NCBI RefSeq assembly: GCF_037860835.1
Contig: NZ_JBBEOG010000009.1
Span: 62,001 to 126,000 of the forward strand
From: Aquipuribacter nitratireducens
GTDB lineage: Bacteria > Actinomycetota > Actinomycetes > Actinomycetales > JBBAYJ01
DNA length: 64,000 nt
Reading direction: 5' to 3'
Shown here in pieces: positions 8,988 through 20,767 of the stretch. Position 1 is the stretch's first letter. The number at the start of each line of letters is the position of its first letter. The notes beneath the pieces are model-generated. The model was not told where the DNA came from, did not search any database, and saw only the letters and a list, made by a program, of their open reading frames with translations. Both the position numbers and the translations under genes were made by a program.

Positions 8988-9296
8988 CTAGCGGTCCGCG
9001 GCGACCGGACCGGGCGCCGACGCGCCCCGCGGCTCGACCGGGAGCCTCCGGGAGAACACCTCGGTGCCGTGACCGGGCTCCTCGAACAGCCGCGCGACCT
9101 GGAGGACCGACACCTCGCCGCCGTGGTGCTCCTCGACGTAGCGGCCGGCGTCGCGCTCGGCCATCCGGGCGGCCTCCTGCTCGCTCGAGGCCACCCACAG
9201 CGTGATGCGCTCCTCGAGCGCCGCGCCCTCACCACCCGCCCGGCACACGGTCCGCACCGCGTACCAGGCCCTGCCTTCGTCGCCGGCGAGCATCAT
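8988..9296 (-). CDS. DUF4288-like hypothetical protein
   Basis: A 102-residue soluble protein without signal peptide or membrane segment. The pattern WYAVRTVC, EERITLWVASSEQEAARMAE, then GTEVFSRRL resembles DUF4288 proteins, which have no known function. Assignment is from the look of the motif only. ATG 9296 follows AGGAGGT at 5 nt, and a second ATG at 9293 is also usable. It is convergent with the MarR gene and divergent from the large GH67-like gene. Confidence 0.6.
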   Translation of the reverse strand: MMLAGDEGRAWYAVRTVCRAGGEGAALEERITLWVASSEQEAARMAERDAGRYVEEHHGGEVSVLQVARLFEEPGHGTEVFSRRLPVEPRGASAPGPVAADR

Positions 9297-12200
9297 GGCT
9301 GACCTCCTGGTCCAGCAGCAGTGTGGCCCCTGACCGCCTCCCCCGCAGCGGAACCGCCGATCGGGCAGGTCGTCGCGGCGTGCCCGACCGCAGCACCTCA
9401 CACACCGCGAGGACCCGCCCCTCCACCACCTCCGTGGCCGCTCACGCGTGGACGAGCGCCCACAGCACCGGCTCGTCGTGGACACTGTCAGCGGAGGGGG
9501 TCACGATGTCCGGGATGCGCGGTGGGGGTGGTGCGCGGGCGGCGGCGGCCGTCGTCGCGGTCGCGCTCGTCGTCGGCGTAGTCGCCGCGGCGGGGGTGGA
9601 CCGCTTCCTCGCGGTCTCCTTCGCCGACAAGGACCCGCTCGTCGCGGCGGCCCGCAGCCCGCTCGACGTCGAGCCCGTCGCGCCGCTCGGCACCGTCGCC
9701 GTCGCGCCGCTGCCGGCCGGCCACGAGGACGACCCGCTCCTCACCCTCGCGCGCACCGCACTCGCCACGGCGATCGAGGACCGGGACGGCACGACCGCCG
9801 GCACGACCGCCGCCGCTGGGGCGCGCGCCGACGCGACGGTGACGCTCGCGCTCGAGGGCGAGGTCCCCGACGGCGCCGACCCCGCGGTGCACACCGTCGC
9901 CCGCGACGGCTCGACGGTCGCGCTCGCCGCACCCGACCGCCGCGGCCTCGCGCAGGCGATGTTCCGGCTCGCCGACCGGTTCGCGGCGGGCGAGGACCTC
10001 GCCGACGTCGCGCCGGGACCGACGCGGGTGGCGCCGGCGCTCGACCGCCGCTTCGTCGACACCGGCGCCGTCGGCGTCGTCCCCGACCCCGCCGCCTACG
10101 CCGCGCAGGACGACTACGTCCACGCCTCCGGGGCGCTCGGCGAGGCCGTGCTCCCGGCCGAGCCGTGGCTCGACCCCAATGCCCTCGACCGGGTCGACGC
10201 GCAGTGGCGCGCGTACGTCGACCGGATGGTGGCGTACGGCTACGACGGCGTCGTCGTCCCCGGCTTCCTCGAGTACGTGACGTTCGCCGGGGTCGGCGAC
10301 GGGCACGCGGTCTACCCGGCCGGCAGCCCGTATGTGGGGCGGGCGGAGGCGATGCGCGCACAGGTCGGCGCGATGTGGGCGTACGCCGACACCATGGGCA
10401 TGGACGTCGTGATGGTGACGGACATGCTCGCGCTCACCGAGCCGCTCGAGGCCTACCTCGAGGCGCAGCCGGGCGGGCTCGACGCGGACTCCGTCCGGCT
10501 GTGGGACGTCTACGCCGCGGGCCTCGACGAGCTCCTGCGCGAGATGCCGTTCGTCGACGGGCTCATGATCCGCGTCGGCGAGGCGGGCGCGGTCTACAAC
10601 CTCGACGGCTGGGACTACTACTCCGCGCTCGAGGTGACGACCGACGCGCAGGTCCGCGCCATGCTCCACACGTTCGGCGACGTCACCGCCGCGCACGACG
10701 CCGACCTGTTCCTGCGCAGCTGGAGCGTCGGGGTCGGCGAGGTCGGCGACCTCCACACGAACCCCGACACGTACGAGCGGGTGCTCGGGGACGGCAGCCT
10801 CGACGACGTCGTCGTGTCGACGAAGTTCGTCGCGGGTGACTTCGACTCCTGGCTGCCGCTCAACCCGACCCTGCTCGCAGGCGACCAGGACCGCCTCGTC
10901 GAGATCCAGGCCCGGCGCGAGTTCGAGGCGTTCTCCGCCTTCCCGAACGACACCACCGGCGACCACGCCGCCGCGCTGCGGCAGGTCGCCGCCGCCGACG
11001 CCGGCCTCGACGGGGTGTGGGTGTGGACGCAGGGCGGCGGCCCGCAGCGCGCCGGGCCCATGTCGCTGTACCTCACGACCGGCTGGTGGGAGCCGTACGA
11101 CCTGCAGGTGTGGACGTCGGCGCAGCTCGCGTGGGACCCGCAGGCCGACGTCGACGCCCTCGAGCGCGGCTGGCTGCGCCGCACGTGGAGCGAGGAACCC
11201 GAGACGGTGGCCGCGCTGTCCGGCGTGCTCGCCCGCTCCCGCGCGGCCGTCCTCGACGGGCTGTACGTCCGCACGTTCGCCGAGCAGGAGGTCCGCGCCT
11301 TCGGGCTCGAGCCCCCGCCCATGCTGTGGGTCTTCAAGTGGGACCTCGTGAGCGGGGACACCGCGACGTGGGCCGCGATCTCGCAGTCGTCTCGCGGCCG
11401 GGTCGGGGAGGCGCTCGCCGCCGGTGACCGGGCCGTCGCCACCGTCGACGGCATGCGCGCCGACGTCGCCGCCCTCGACCCGGCGACGTTCCGCGACCCG
11501 CGCCAGCACGCGCAGCTCCGGCGCTCCCTCGACTACGAGCGCGACCTGTTCGTCACCCTCGACGCCTACCGGGAGGCGATGCTCCTGCGTCACGAGCACC
11601 TCGCGACCGGGTCGGCGGACACGCTCGCCCGCGCCGAGGCCGCGGCGGCGCGCTACCGGGTCCTCGCCGACGCCCACGAGACGCGGTGGACGGGCGACCT
11701 CGACTTCCCGCCCTACGAGCTCGCCGCCGCCGACCGCGGCCTCGACCGGCTCGAGGCCCGCACCGCGTCGGTGTGGGGCGCCCGCCTGCTGCTCGTCCTC
11801 GTGGGGCTCGCCGTGGCGCTGCTGCGTCCGCTGCGGCGGGCGGCCCTGCTGCCGTGGCGGCTCGATCCCGCGACGTGGGGGGCGGCGGGTCCCACGACGC
11901 GGGCCGCGACCCTCGCGGTGCCCCTCGCCGTCGTGACGGGCGCCCACGCCGCGTTCGGCTCGTGGAGCTCGCCGCTGTGGACGGCGCTCGCGGTGACGAC
12001 GGCGCTCGCCGGTGTCGGCACGGCCGCGCTCATGTCGGTGGCCCGACGGCGCTGGGACGCCACCGGTCGCACGCCCGGGTCGCGGACCTGGCCGAGCCCC
12101 GGGCTCGTGGTCGCCTCGGTGGCCGGCCCGCAGCTCGTCGGGGTCGTGCCGCTGCTCGTCGCCGTCGCGTGGCGCGGGCCCGTGGGCGCGTGGACGGGTT

Positions 12201-12591
12201 TCTGGCTCGACCCGACCGCCCGCTCCGCCTACGTCGTCGCCCTCGTCGTCGTGCTCGTCTGGGTGCTGCTCGCGCCCGCGCTCGCGGCCACGACCGGCCG
12301 GTGGGGGGCCGGTGCCGTCGCGGCGGCCGCCGCCGGCGGCCTGCTCGTGTGGCCCGGGCTGCTCGGCGTGCTCGCGGGCACGGAGCGCGCGCTGACGGCC
12401 CTCAACGACGAGCTGCAGGTCGTGCCGGCCGGGCTGTCGCGCATCCTCGGGATCACGGTCCACCTCGGCATCCCGACCGCACTGCCCGTCGCCGTCCTCG
12501 CGGCGGGGACGGTCCTGCTGGCGGTGGCGGTGGGCCTCCTGCTGCTCGCCGGGCGTCGCGCCGCGGTCGGCGCCGGCCGACCGGCAGCCCC

Positions 12592-14403
<1,812 letters not shown>

Positions 14404-14452
14404 CGCGGGGAGACGCTACGCGTTGCCACGCAGCCGCAGGAGCGGCCACCTC

Positions 14453-14965
14453 TCACACGGGCTCGGGACGTCGCGCCACCAGCTCGGCACCCACCAGCCC
14501 CGCCGCACGCGAGCGGATCTCTGAGTCGCTGTGCTCACGGCGTCGCAGGTCGGCGAGCGCCGTGGTGTACGGCTCCTTCGCCGAGTACCACTCGAGGGCG
14601 ATGTCGTCCGGGTCCCGGGCGTTGAGGTGGTAGCCGAGACCGCCGTCCGTGACCGGCGTGTGCGGGACGCCGCACGCGACCAGCCTCGCCTCCCACGCCC
14701 TCAGCTCCGTGACATCGCGCACCGTGAATCCAAGGTGGTCGAGGCCCGGCCGCAGATGGCTGAAGCGGTCGCCCGGTCGCGGTTCGTGGCGCACGAGGCC
14801 GAGGGTGAGGCCACCGCGCCGGGCCATGCACACGAGACCCTGCTCGTGCTCGAGCACCACGACGAGCCCGACGACACCGCACCAGAAGGCTTCGCTCCTC
14901 GACAGATCGGTGACGGTCAGGCTGACGTGGTCCACGCCCCGCACCTCCGGGGCGGTGCTCACCAT
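14453..14965 (-). CDS. VOC (glyoxalase/bleomycin-resistance) superfamily protein
   Basis: A 170-residue protein with two beta-alpha-beta-beta-beta modules: VDHVSLTVTDLSRSEAFWCG, then LDHLGFTVRDV with a terminal acidic residue in IALEWYS. Candidate metal ligands are the His of VDHVSL, the His of LDHLGF and the Glu of ALEWY. Substrate is unknown. ATG 14965 follows GGGAGGAG closely and overlaps the end of the upstream membrane-protein gene, so the two are probably co-translated as the last genes of a three-gene unit. Confidence 0.8.
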   Translation of the reverse strand: MVSTAPEVRGVDHVSLTVTDLSRSEAFWCGVVGLVVVLEHEQGLVCMARRGGLTLGLVRHEPRPGDRFSHLRPGLDHLGFTVRDVTELRAWEARLVACGVPHTPVTDGGLGYHLNARDPDDIALEWYSAKEPYTTALADLRRREHSDSEIRSRAAGLVGAELVARRPEPV

Positions 14966-15711
14966 CTCTCCTCCCGGACGCCGAGGAGCGTGGCCCCGAC
15001 CGCGGCGACGAGGAGCAGCTGCAGGGCCTGCACGACGTCGGTGAGGCGTCCGCTGGGGACGGCGAAGACCAGCACCGTGGTGACGGCGAGCGCTACGGGC
15101 AGTACTCGACCGACGCGGTCCGCCCGCCACAGCCCTACGCAGACTGCGAGCGTGCCGAGGCCGGCGAGCACCGTTCCCGCCGCCACCGGGCCGTAGAGCG
15201 GACCGATGTCGGCCCGCACCGTCTCGAGCAGCGTCGTGGCGGACCCCGAGAACGCAGGGTCACCGGCGTACCAGACGAGGACACCGAACGCGAAGGGTCC
15301 CGACGCCGCGAGCGGCGCGCCGACGAGTAGCAGGACAGCGCCACCGTCGACCCACGCTCGCCCTCGTCCGCGCACGAGCACGCACCCGGCGAGAGCGAAC
15401 GCCGCGAGCGCGAGCGCGGTGAGGAGGCCGTCGACGACTCCACTCGCCCACACCGCCTCGCGGACGGGCACGAGCAGGCTGTGGTCGAAGGTGTTGCGCG
15501 GGGCGCCGGGCCGCCAGAGCAGGATGGCAGCGAGCCCGACGGCCGGCAGCGTCGCGCCGGCTGCGAGGAGCCGTCGGCGTGCACGCCCCCCGGGTGGCAG
15601 CGGTCGAGCACCCCGGACGGGGGCCCGGCGGGGCTGCCTCGAGGCGTTCGGCGGACCGGACTCCCCGCCGGGCGCGACCGGGGCGGGCGCTCGGTCCGGA
15701 GTCGCGGTCAC
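14959..15711 (-). CDS. Hypothetical integral membrane protein
   Basis: A 250-residue protein starting at GTG 15711 after GGGAGG (6-nt gap). It has a proline/arginine-rich cytoplasmic N-terminus and about five hydrophobic helices (around residues 48-65, 90-112, 122-147, 175-195 and 205-245), with FDHSLLVPVREAVW between the first two. I do not recognise the family. It overlaps both neighbours by a few bases, so it belongs to one transcription unit with the small ORF upstream and the VOC gene downstream. Confidence 0.7.
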   Translation of the reverse strand: MTATPDRAPAPVAPGGESGPPNASRQPRRAPVRGARPLPPGGRARRRLLAAGATLPAVGLAAILLWRPGAPRNTFDHSLLVPVREAVWASGVVDGLLTALALAAFALAGCVLVRGRGRAWVDGGAVLLLVGAPLAASGPFAFGVLVWYAGDPAFSGSATTLLETVRADIGPLYGPVAAGTVLAGLGTLAVCVGLWRADRVGRVLPVALAVTTVLVFAVPSGRLTDVVQALQLLLVAAVGATLLGVREERW

Positions 15712-15917
15712 GGCCGCCTCCCGTGCGTGCTGGGGGTCTCCGGACCGGACCGGAAGGCACGCGCGACGGCGCGCACGTCCAGCGGGGCGCCGAGGGCGAG
15801 GGCGGCGGGAGCGGCACCGGAGACGACGGCGCCGAGCAGCCGGACGCAGGTCCGGCGGGCGCGTTCCCGGCGGTCCCGGGAGGTCGAGGTCATGGTGGGT
15901 GGGGAGACGGTGTCCAT
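15708..15917 (-). CDS. Small hypothetical protein (69 aa)
   Basis: A small frame whose TGA overlaps the GTG of the following membrane protein (GTGA). It has a basic N-terminus (TSTSRDRRERARRT), one hydrophobic stretch of about 20 residues (LLGAVVSGAAPAALALGAPL) and a polar tail, so it may be a single-pass membrane or secreted peptide. No RBS precedes ATG 15917 or the internal ATG. Its existence is supported mainly by the tight coupling with the downstream gene. No family is recognised. Confidence 0.5.
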   Translation of the reverse strand: MDTVSPPTMTSTSRDRRERARRTCVRLLGAVVSGAAPAALALGAPLDVRAVARAFRSGPETPSTHGRRP

Positions 15918-16026
15918 GCGGAGACGTTCGCGCCGCGCACCGCCGCACCGCCTCGGGGAGATCCCCGGGCTCGGGCCGCCGCCGCGCTCCGCGACACCGT
16001 CGCCGCGACGGCGTAGCGTCCGCGCC

Positions 16027-18804
16027 GTGGGTGAGCGCCCGCTGCGGGTCGTGGGCCGCGAGGAGCAGCTGGCGGTGGTCGCGGACGTCGTCGACGCCGC
16101 CCGCTCGGGCCGCGCCGGGCTCGTGCGGGTGACCGGACAGCCCGGCGTCGGCAAGAGCACGTTCTTGCGGCTGGTCGAGGACGGCGCCCCCGACCTCCGC
16201 AGCCTGCGGGTCCGCGGGCTCCCGAGCGAGCAGGTGGTGGCCCACGCCGCGCTGCACGGACTGCTCCGGCCCGTGTCCGCTCTCCTGGCTCGCGTGCCGG
16301 AGTCGCAGCGGGCGGCGCTGGCCGCTGCGCTCGGCTGGGGTCCGCCTGCGGCGTCCGACGCGTTCCTCGTCGGGGCGGCGACCCTCACGCTGCTGGGCGC
16401 CGCTGCGGAGGAGCAGCCCGTGCTGCTGCTGGTCGACGACGCGCAGTGGCTCGACGACGAGTCGGCCGCCGCCGTCCGCTTCGCCGCCGAGCGGGCGCTG
16501 GAGGACCGCCTGGCTGTCGTCATGGCCGGACGGCCCGGCTGGGACGACCAGTGGCGCGGCGTCGGCGGTGCCACCCTCCGGCTCGAGGGGTTGTCCGTCG
16601 AGCAGGCCGCGGCGGCCCTGCCGGCCGACACGGCTCCCGGCGTCGTCGAGCGCCTCGTCGCCGCTGGTGGCGGCAACCCGCTCGCACTGCACGACGTCGT
16701 CGCGTCGCTCAGCGACGAGCAGCGTCAGGGCCTGTCGCCGCTGCCCGACCCGTTGCCGATCGGCGCCGACCTCGCGGCCGGCTACGGGGCCGCCTTCGAC
16801 CGGCTCCCGGCCGGACCCCGTCTCGCCGCCGTCCTGCTCGCCCTCGCGGAGGGCGACGTTCCGGCGGTCGTCCGGTGCCTCGACGCGTTCCGTCTCGACG
16901 CCGACGCGGTCCTCGCCGCCTGCGAGGACGCCGACGTGCTCACGGGCGGTCCGCAGTGGGCCTTCCGGCATCCCCTGGTGCGTGAGGCCGTGCTCGCGCG
17001 CGCCGGCGCCTCGGAGCGCCGAACGGCACACGCGGCGCTCGCCGAGGCCGTCGACGTCGCCGCCGCGGGAGGCGCAGTCCGGCGGGCCTGGCACCTCGGC
17101 CGCGCCACGGTCCTGCCGTCCGAGCCCGTCGCGGCCGCCCTCGCCGACGCCGCGGAGGAGCTCGGACGACGCCGCGGCCACGCCTCCGCTGCCGCGACGT
17201 GGGAGCAGGCGGCCGCGCTGACGCCTGACCCGGCGGTCGCCGCCCGTCGTACGGCCGCGGCGGTCGAGGCCGCCTTCGCGGCCGGGGACTCGGCCGCGGT
17301 GGCACGTCTCGCAGGCAAGGCGCTCGGTGGTGCCGCGGACGAGGCGACGGCGGGACGCGTCCTGCTCACCCTCGGCACCCTCGAGGAGCTGCACGGGTCC
17401 GTGCCGCGGGCGGCCGACCTCCTCGACCGCGCGGCCGAGCGCGCGCGCGGGCGCGACAGGGCGTGGGCGCTGACGGCGCTCGCGCTCGTCCGGTTCCGGC
17501 TCGACGACTTGGACGCGCCGCGACGCTGCGCCGCTCGCCTGGCGGAGTGCGCCGACGGTGACGACCCGGTCGAGGGGCACCTGCTCCGCTTCCTCCGCGG
17601 CTTCGCGGCCGCGCTGGCGGGCGACGTCGTCGAGAGCCACGGGCTGCTATCGCGCGTGCTGGCAGAGCGGAACGAGCCAGCCCTCGCAGACGACCCACGA
17701 CACTTCGGCGTCGTCGGGTACACGGCGAGCCTGCTCGGGATGGTGCCGGAGGTCCTGCCCGAGGCGGAACGACGCATCGCCGACGCGCGCAGGCGCGGTG
17801 CCGCGGGCGTGCTCGTGCCGATGCTCGCACTGACTGCAGCCGCCCACGCCCAGACCGGTGACCACCGGCGCGCGTACGCCTACGCCGGGGAGGCGGTCGA
17901 GCTCGCGACCCGGCTCGGCTTCGCGCCCGGCGTCCACGTGGCCGTGGAGATGCTGGCGTGGCAGGCAGCCAGTCGCGGCCTGCACGACGCCGCGCGGGAT
18001 GCCCTGACGAGGGCCCGCGAGCTGTCCGACCGAGCGGGCACCAGCGCCGTGGCGGCCAACCAGGCGCTGGTCGCGGCGTACTGCGCGCTGTGTCGGGACG
18101 AGCCCGGTGAGGCGGTGGCCCTGCTCGAGGCGCGCCTCGAGGTCGACGGCGGCGTGGGTCCGCTCGGCGAGCCGCTCGGCGTCGCACCGATGCTCGTCGA
18201 GGCGTATCTCGTGCTCGGGCGCACACGGGAGGCGCGGGACCTCGCCCTGCGCCTCGATGCCGCCACCCCGCACCCCCGGACGCCCGCGCGGGAGGCCGAC
18301 GTCGCGCGCACGCTGGCCCAGTTCGACATCGCGACCGGCGCGGACCCCTGCGCGCACCTCGACGCCGCCGAGGACGGGTGGCTGCGCGCGCAGGCGCCGT
18401 TCGAGGTCGCCCGGACCCGCCTGCTGCGCGGGCAGTGGCTGCGACGGCAGGGCCGCCGTCGGGAGGCACGGATCCCGCTCGAACGGGCGGTGCACCGACT
18501 CGGGGCGCTCGACCTGACGCTGTGGCTGCGGCGCGCGGAGCGCGAGCTCGCCGCCACGGGAGCGACGCGCGAGCGACGGGACGGTGGGACGCGTGAGCCG
18601 CTCACGGCTCAGGAGACCCAGGTCGCGCTGCACGTGGCGACGGGCCTCACCAACCGCGAGGTCGCGGCCGCCATGTTCCTCAGCGTCAAGACCGTCGAGT
18701 ACCACCTCGGCAACGTGTTCCGGAAGCGGGGCTACCGGACCCGCGCCGAGCTGGCCGGCCGGTTCGAGGCGGACGGCACGCTCGACGCAGGTCTCGGGCC
18801 GTGA
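16027..18804 (+). CDS. LuxR-family ATPase regulator (LAL type)
   Basis: A 925-residue regulator. An N-terminal AAA/NACHT-like ATPase carries Walker A (TGQPGVGKST, about residue 40) and Walker B (VLLLVDDAQWLDD, about residue 135). A long helical region of TPR-like repeats follows, and the C-terminus is a LuxR helix-turn-helix (LTAQETQVALHVATGLTNRE, then MFLSVKTVEYHLGNVFRKRG). LAL proteins of this size activate catabolic or secondary-metabolite genes; the inducer is unknown. GTG 16027 is preceded by TAGCGT at 7 nt with no RBS (leaderless). It is divergent from the small-protein/membrane-protein/VOC unit, which is a plausible target. Confidence 0.9.
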   Translation: MGERPLRVVGREEQLAVVADVVDAARSGRAGLVRVTGQPGVGKSTFLRLVEDGAPDLRSLRVRGLPSEQVVAHAALHGLLRPVSALLARVPESQRAALAAALGWGPPAASDAFLVGAATLTLLGAAAEEQPVLLLVDDAQWLDDESAAAVRFAAERALEDRLAVVMAGRPGWDDQWRGVGGATLRLEGLSVEQAAAALPADTAPGVVERLVAAGGGNPLALHDVVASLSDEQRQGLSPLPDPLPIGADLAAGYGAAFDRLPAGPRLAAVLLALAEGDVPAVVRCLDAFRLDADAVLAACEDADVLTGGPQWAFRHPLVREAVLARAGASERRTAHAALAEAVDVAAAGGAVRRAWHLGRATVLPSEPVAAALADAAEELGRRRGHASAAATWEQAAALTPDPAVAARRTAAAVEAAFAAGDSAAVARLAGKALGGAADEATAGRVLLTLGTLEELHGSVPRAADLLDRAAERARGRDRAWALTALALVRFRLDDLDAPRRCAARLAECADGDDPVEGHLLRFLRGFAAALAGDVVESHGLLSRVLAERNEPALADDPRHFGVVGYTASLLGMVPEVLPEAERRIADARRRGAAGVLVPMLALTAAAHAQTGDHRRAYAYAGEAVELATRLGFAPGVHVAVEMLAWQAASRGLHDAARDALTRARELSDRAGTSAVAANQALVAAYCALCRDEPGEAVALLEARLEVDGGVGPLGEPLGVAPMLVEAYLVLGRTREARDLALRLDAATPHPRTPAREADVARTLAQFDIATGADPCAHLDAAEDGWLRAQAPFEVARTRLLRGQWLRRQGRRREARIPLERAVHRLGALDLTLWLRRAERELAATGATRERRDGGTREPLTAQETQVALHVATGLTNREVAAAMFLSVKTVEYHLGNVFRKRGYRTRAELAGRFEADGTLDAGLGP

Positions 18805-18805
18805 C

Positions 18806-18819
18806 AGCGGGCCCCCGCT
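18806..18819. terminator. Short GC-rich hairpin between convergent genes
   Basis: AGCGGG-CC-CCCGCT forms a 6-bp stem directly after the stop of the LuxR-family gene and 22 bp before the convergent ispE stop. There is no T-run; GC-rich hairpins without U-tracts are common at actinobacterial gene ends. The loop is very small, so this is a weak call. Confidence 0.4.
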
Positions 18820-18840
18820 GAACGAGCCACCGAGGGCGGC

Positions 18841-19788
18841 TCACACGGCCCCGCGGACCCCGGTCTCGACGACCCGGCAGCCCGGCACGGGCGCGCTCGC
18901 GCGCAGGACCCGGCTGACGCCCGGTGCGTCGGCGAGCGCGACCGCGAGCTCCGCGGCGTGCTGTTCGTCCTCCGCGAGCACGGCGACGGTCGGGCCCGAC
19001 CCGCTCACGAGGTAGCCGGTGGGTGCGGCGGCCGCGACGTACTCGAGGGTGTGGTCGAGCTCGGGCAGCAGCGACACGGCCGCGTGCTGCAGGTCGTTGT
19101 GCAGGCTCGCCCCGAGGGCCGCGGGGTCCCCGGAGCGCAGCGCCTGCATGAGCGGGTCGGACACGCGCGGCTCGACGACGGCCCGACCGCGCCGCAGCCG
19201 ATCGAGCTCGCCGTACACGGCGGGGGTCGACAGCTCCTGCGACGACACGAGCAGCACCCAGCTCCAGCTGCCGCGGGACAGCGCCGGGGTCAGCCGGTCG
19301 CCGTGACCGAGACCGACCGCCGTGCCGCCGAGGAGGAGGAACGGCACGTCTGCGCCGATCTCCGCCCCCAGGTCGGCGAGCTGGTCGCGCGGCAGGTCGA
19401 GGCCCCACAGCGCGTCGCACGCGACGAGCGCGGCGGCGGCGTCCGCGGACCCGCCCGCCATGCCCCCGGCGACGGGGATCTGCTTGCGGATGTGGAGGTG
19501 CACGCCGAGGCCGGGCTCGTCGTCCGGGCCCGCCGTGCGCGCGACGGCCCGGGCGGCCCGCACGGCGAGGTTCGAGTGGTCCTCCGGCACGCGGGAGGCG
19601 TCGGTGCCGGTGACCTCGACGGTGAACGTCCCGCCGGGGGCGCGCGACGCCGTCACCTCGTCGAACAGCCCGACGGCCTGGAACACCGTCGCCAGCGGGT
19701 GGTAGCCGTCGTCCTCGGGCGCCCCGACCGCGAGGTGGAGGTTGACCTTCGCGGGGGCCCGTACGGTCACGGCGGATCGACTGCCCAT
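18841..19788 (-). CDS. ispE: 4-diphosphocytidyl-2-C-methyl-D-erythritol kinase
   Basis: Phosphorylates CDP-methylerythritol in the non-mevalonate isoprenoid pathway. A GHMP-kinase fold is evident: RAPAKVNLHLAVG at the N-terminus, the ATP-binding glycine loop PVAGGMAGGSADAAAAL, and GSGPTVAVL near the C-terminus. The 315-residue length is normal. ATG 19788 is preceded by TAGCGT with a 7-nt gap and no RBS, so it has its own leaderless promoter although it follows rsmA by only 38 bp. The rpf-rsmA-ispE order is conserved in actinobacteria. Confidence 0.96.
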   Translation of the reverse strand: MGSRSAVTVRAPAKVNLHLAVGAPEDDGYHPLATVFQAVGLFDEVTASRAPGGTFTVEVTGTDASRVPEDHSNLAVRAARAVARTAGPDDEPGLGVHLHIRKQIPVAGGMAGGSADAAAALVACDALWGLDLPRDQLADLGAEIGADVPFLLLGGTAVGLGHGDRLTPALSRGSWSWVLLVSSQELSTPAVYGELDRLRRGRAVVEPRVSDPLMQALRSGDPAALGASLHNDLQHAAVSLLPELDHTLEYVAAAAPTGYLVSGSGPTVAVLAEDEQHAAELAVALADAPGVSRVLRASAPVPGCRVVETGVRGAV

Positions 19789-19826
19789 CGGGGCCACGCT
19801 AGGGCCGAACGTGCGGGCTCGCGCCT

Positions 19827-20705
19827 TCAGCCGGTCGGGGTGCCCGGCACGGCGGCGAGCGCGGTCGCGACGGCGGCGAACGAGGCGACGTCGAGGGTCT
19901 CCGCCCGGGCGGCGGGGTCGACGCCGGCCGCCCGCAGGGCGGCCTCGGCCGCGGCGGCGGAGCCCGCGAGCCGGGCGAGGCTCTGCCGCAGCGTCTTGCG
20001 TCGCTGCGAGAACGCGGCGTCTACGACCATGAAGACCCGCTCGCGGACCACGTCCTCGCGCGTCTCCGCCTCGACCGGCGGGGCGTGGCGGACGAACCCG
20101 ACGAGCCCGGAGTCGACCCGCGGCACCGGCCAGAAGACCGTCGGCGCGACGGAGCCGACCCGGCGCGCGGCGGCGTACCACGCGAGCTTCACCGACGGCA
20201 CGCCGTACACGCGGCCGCCGGGCGCGGCGCACAGCCGGTCGGCGACCTCCGACTGCACCATGACGACCCCGCTGCGCAGCGACGGAAGCGCGTCCAGCGC
20301 GCCGAGCAGGATGGGGACGGCGACGTTGTACGGCAGGTTCGCGACGAGGTGGTCGGGGGCCGCCGGGAGCGTGAGGTCGGCGAGGCGGGTGGCGTCGCCG
20401 CGGACCACCTCGAGCCGGTCGGCGGCCCCGGGGACGTGGGCGGCGACCGTGGCCGGGAGGGCGTCGGCGAGCCGGTCGTCGAGCTCGACGGCGACCACGC
20501 GCGCGCCGCTCGACAGCAGCGGCACGGTGAGCGAGCCCAGCCCGGGCCCGACCTCGAGGACCGTGTCGCCGGGGCCCACCCCGGCGAGGCGGACGATGCG
20601 GGTGACCGTGCCGGGGTCGACGACGAAGTTCTGGCCCTTGCTCTTCGTCGGGGCGACGCCGAGGCGTTCGGCGAGAGCGCGCACGTCGACGGCCCCGAGC
20701 CCCAC
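19827..20705 (-). CDS. rsmA: 16S rRNA adenine-N6,N6-dimethyltransferase
   Basis: Dimethylates the two adjacent adenines near the 3' end of 16S rRNA (KsgA). Motifs: PTKSKGQNFVVD, VLEVGPGLGSLT (SAM binding), VELDDRLA, NLPYNVAVPIL (catalytic NLPY) and AFSQRRKTLRQSL. GTG 20705 gives 292 residues. Homologues typically start MSSTAP or VSSxxP, and here LSSTAPSDGPGPL lies directly upstream in frame, beginning at CTG 20744. A CTG start is therefore a real possibility. The gene follows rpf by less than 60 bp. Confidence 0.95.
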   Translation of the reverse strand: MGLGAVDVRALAERLGVAPTKSKGQNFVVDPGTVTRIVRLAGVGPGDTVLEVGPGLGSLTVPLLSSGARVVAVELDDRLADALPATVAAHVPGAADRLEVVRGDATRLADLTLPAAPDHLVANLPYNVAVPILLGALDALPSLRSGVVMVQSEVADRLCAAPGGRVYGVPSVKLAWYAAARRVGSVAPTVFWPVPRVDSGLVGFVRHAPPVEAETREDVVRERVFMVVDAAFSQRRKTLRQSLARLAGSAAAAEAALRAAGVDPAARAETLDVASFAAVATALAAVPGTPTG

Positions 20706-20738
20706 GAGGGGCCCGGGGCCGTCGGACGGCGCGGTGCT

Positions 20739-20767
20739 GCTCAGCGGGTGCTCAGCGGGTGCTCAGC
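20739..20767. repeat. 11-bp tandem repeat at the rpf/rsmA junction
   Basis: GCTCAGCGGGT occurs twice in tandem followed by a partial third copy (GCTCAGC). It covers the rpf stop codon and the possible CTG start of rsmA. Repeat slippage here would change the spacing between the two genes. Confidence 0.75.

Noticed and set aside
14959-17640. Long minus-strand extension of the membrane protein through the LuxR regulator
   Set aside because: The opposite strand encodes the LuxR-family ATPase with clear motifs, and GTG 15711 has a good RBS and overlaps the preceding small ORF.
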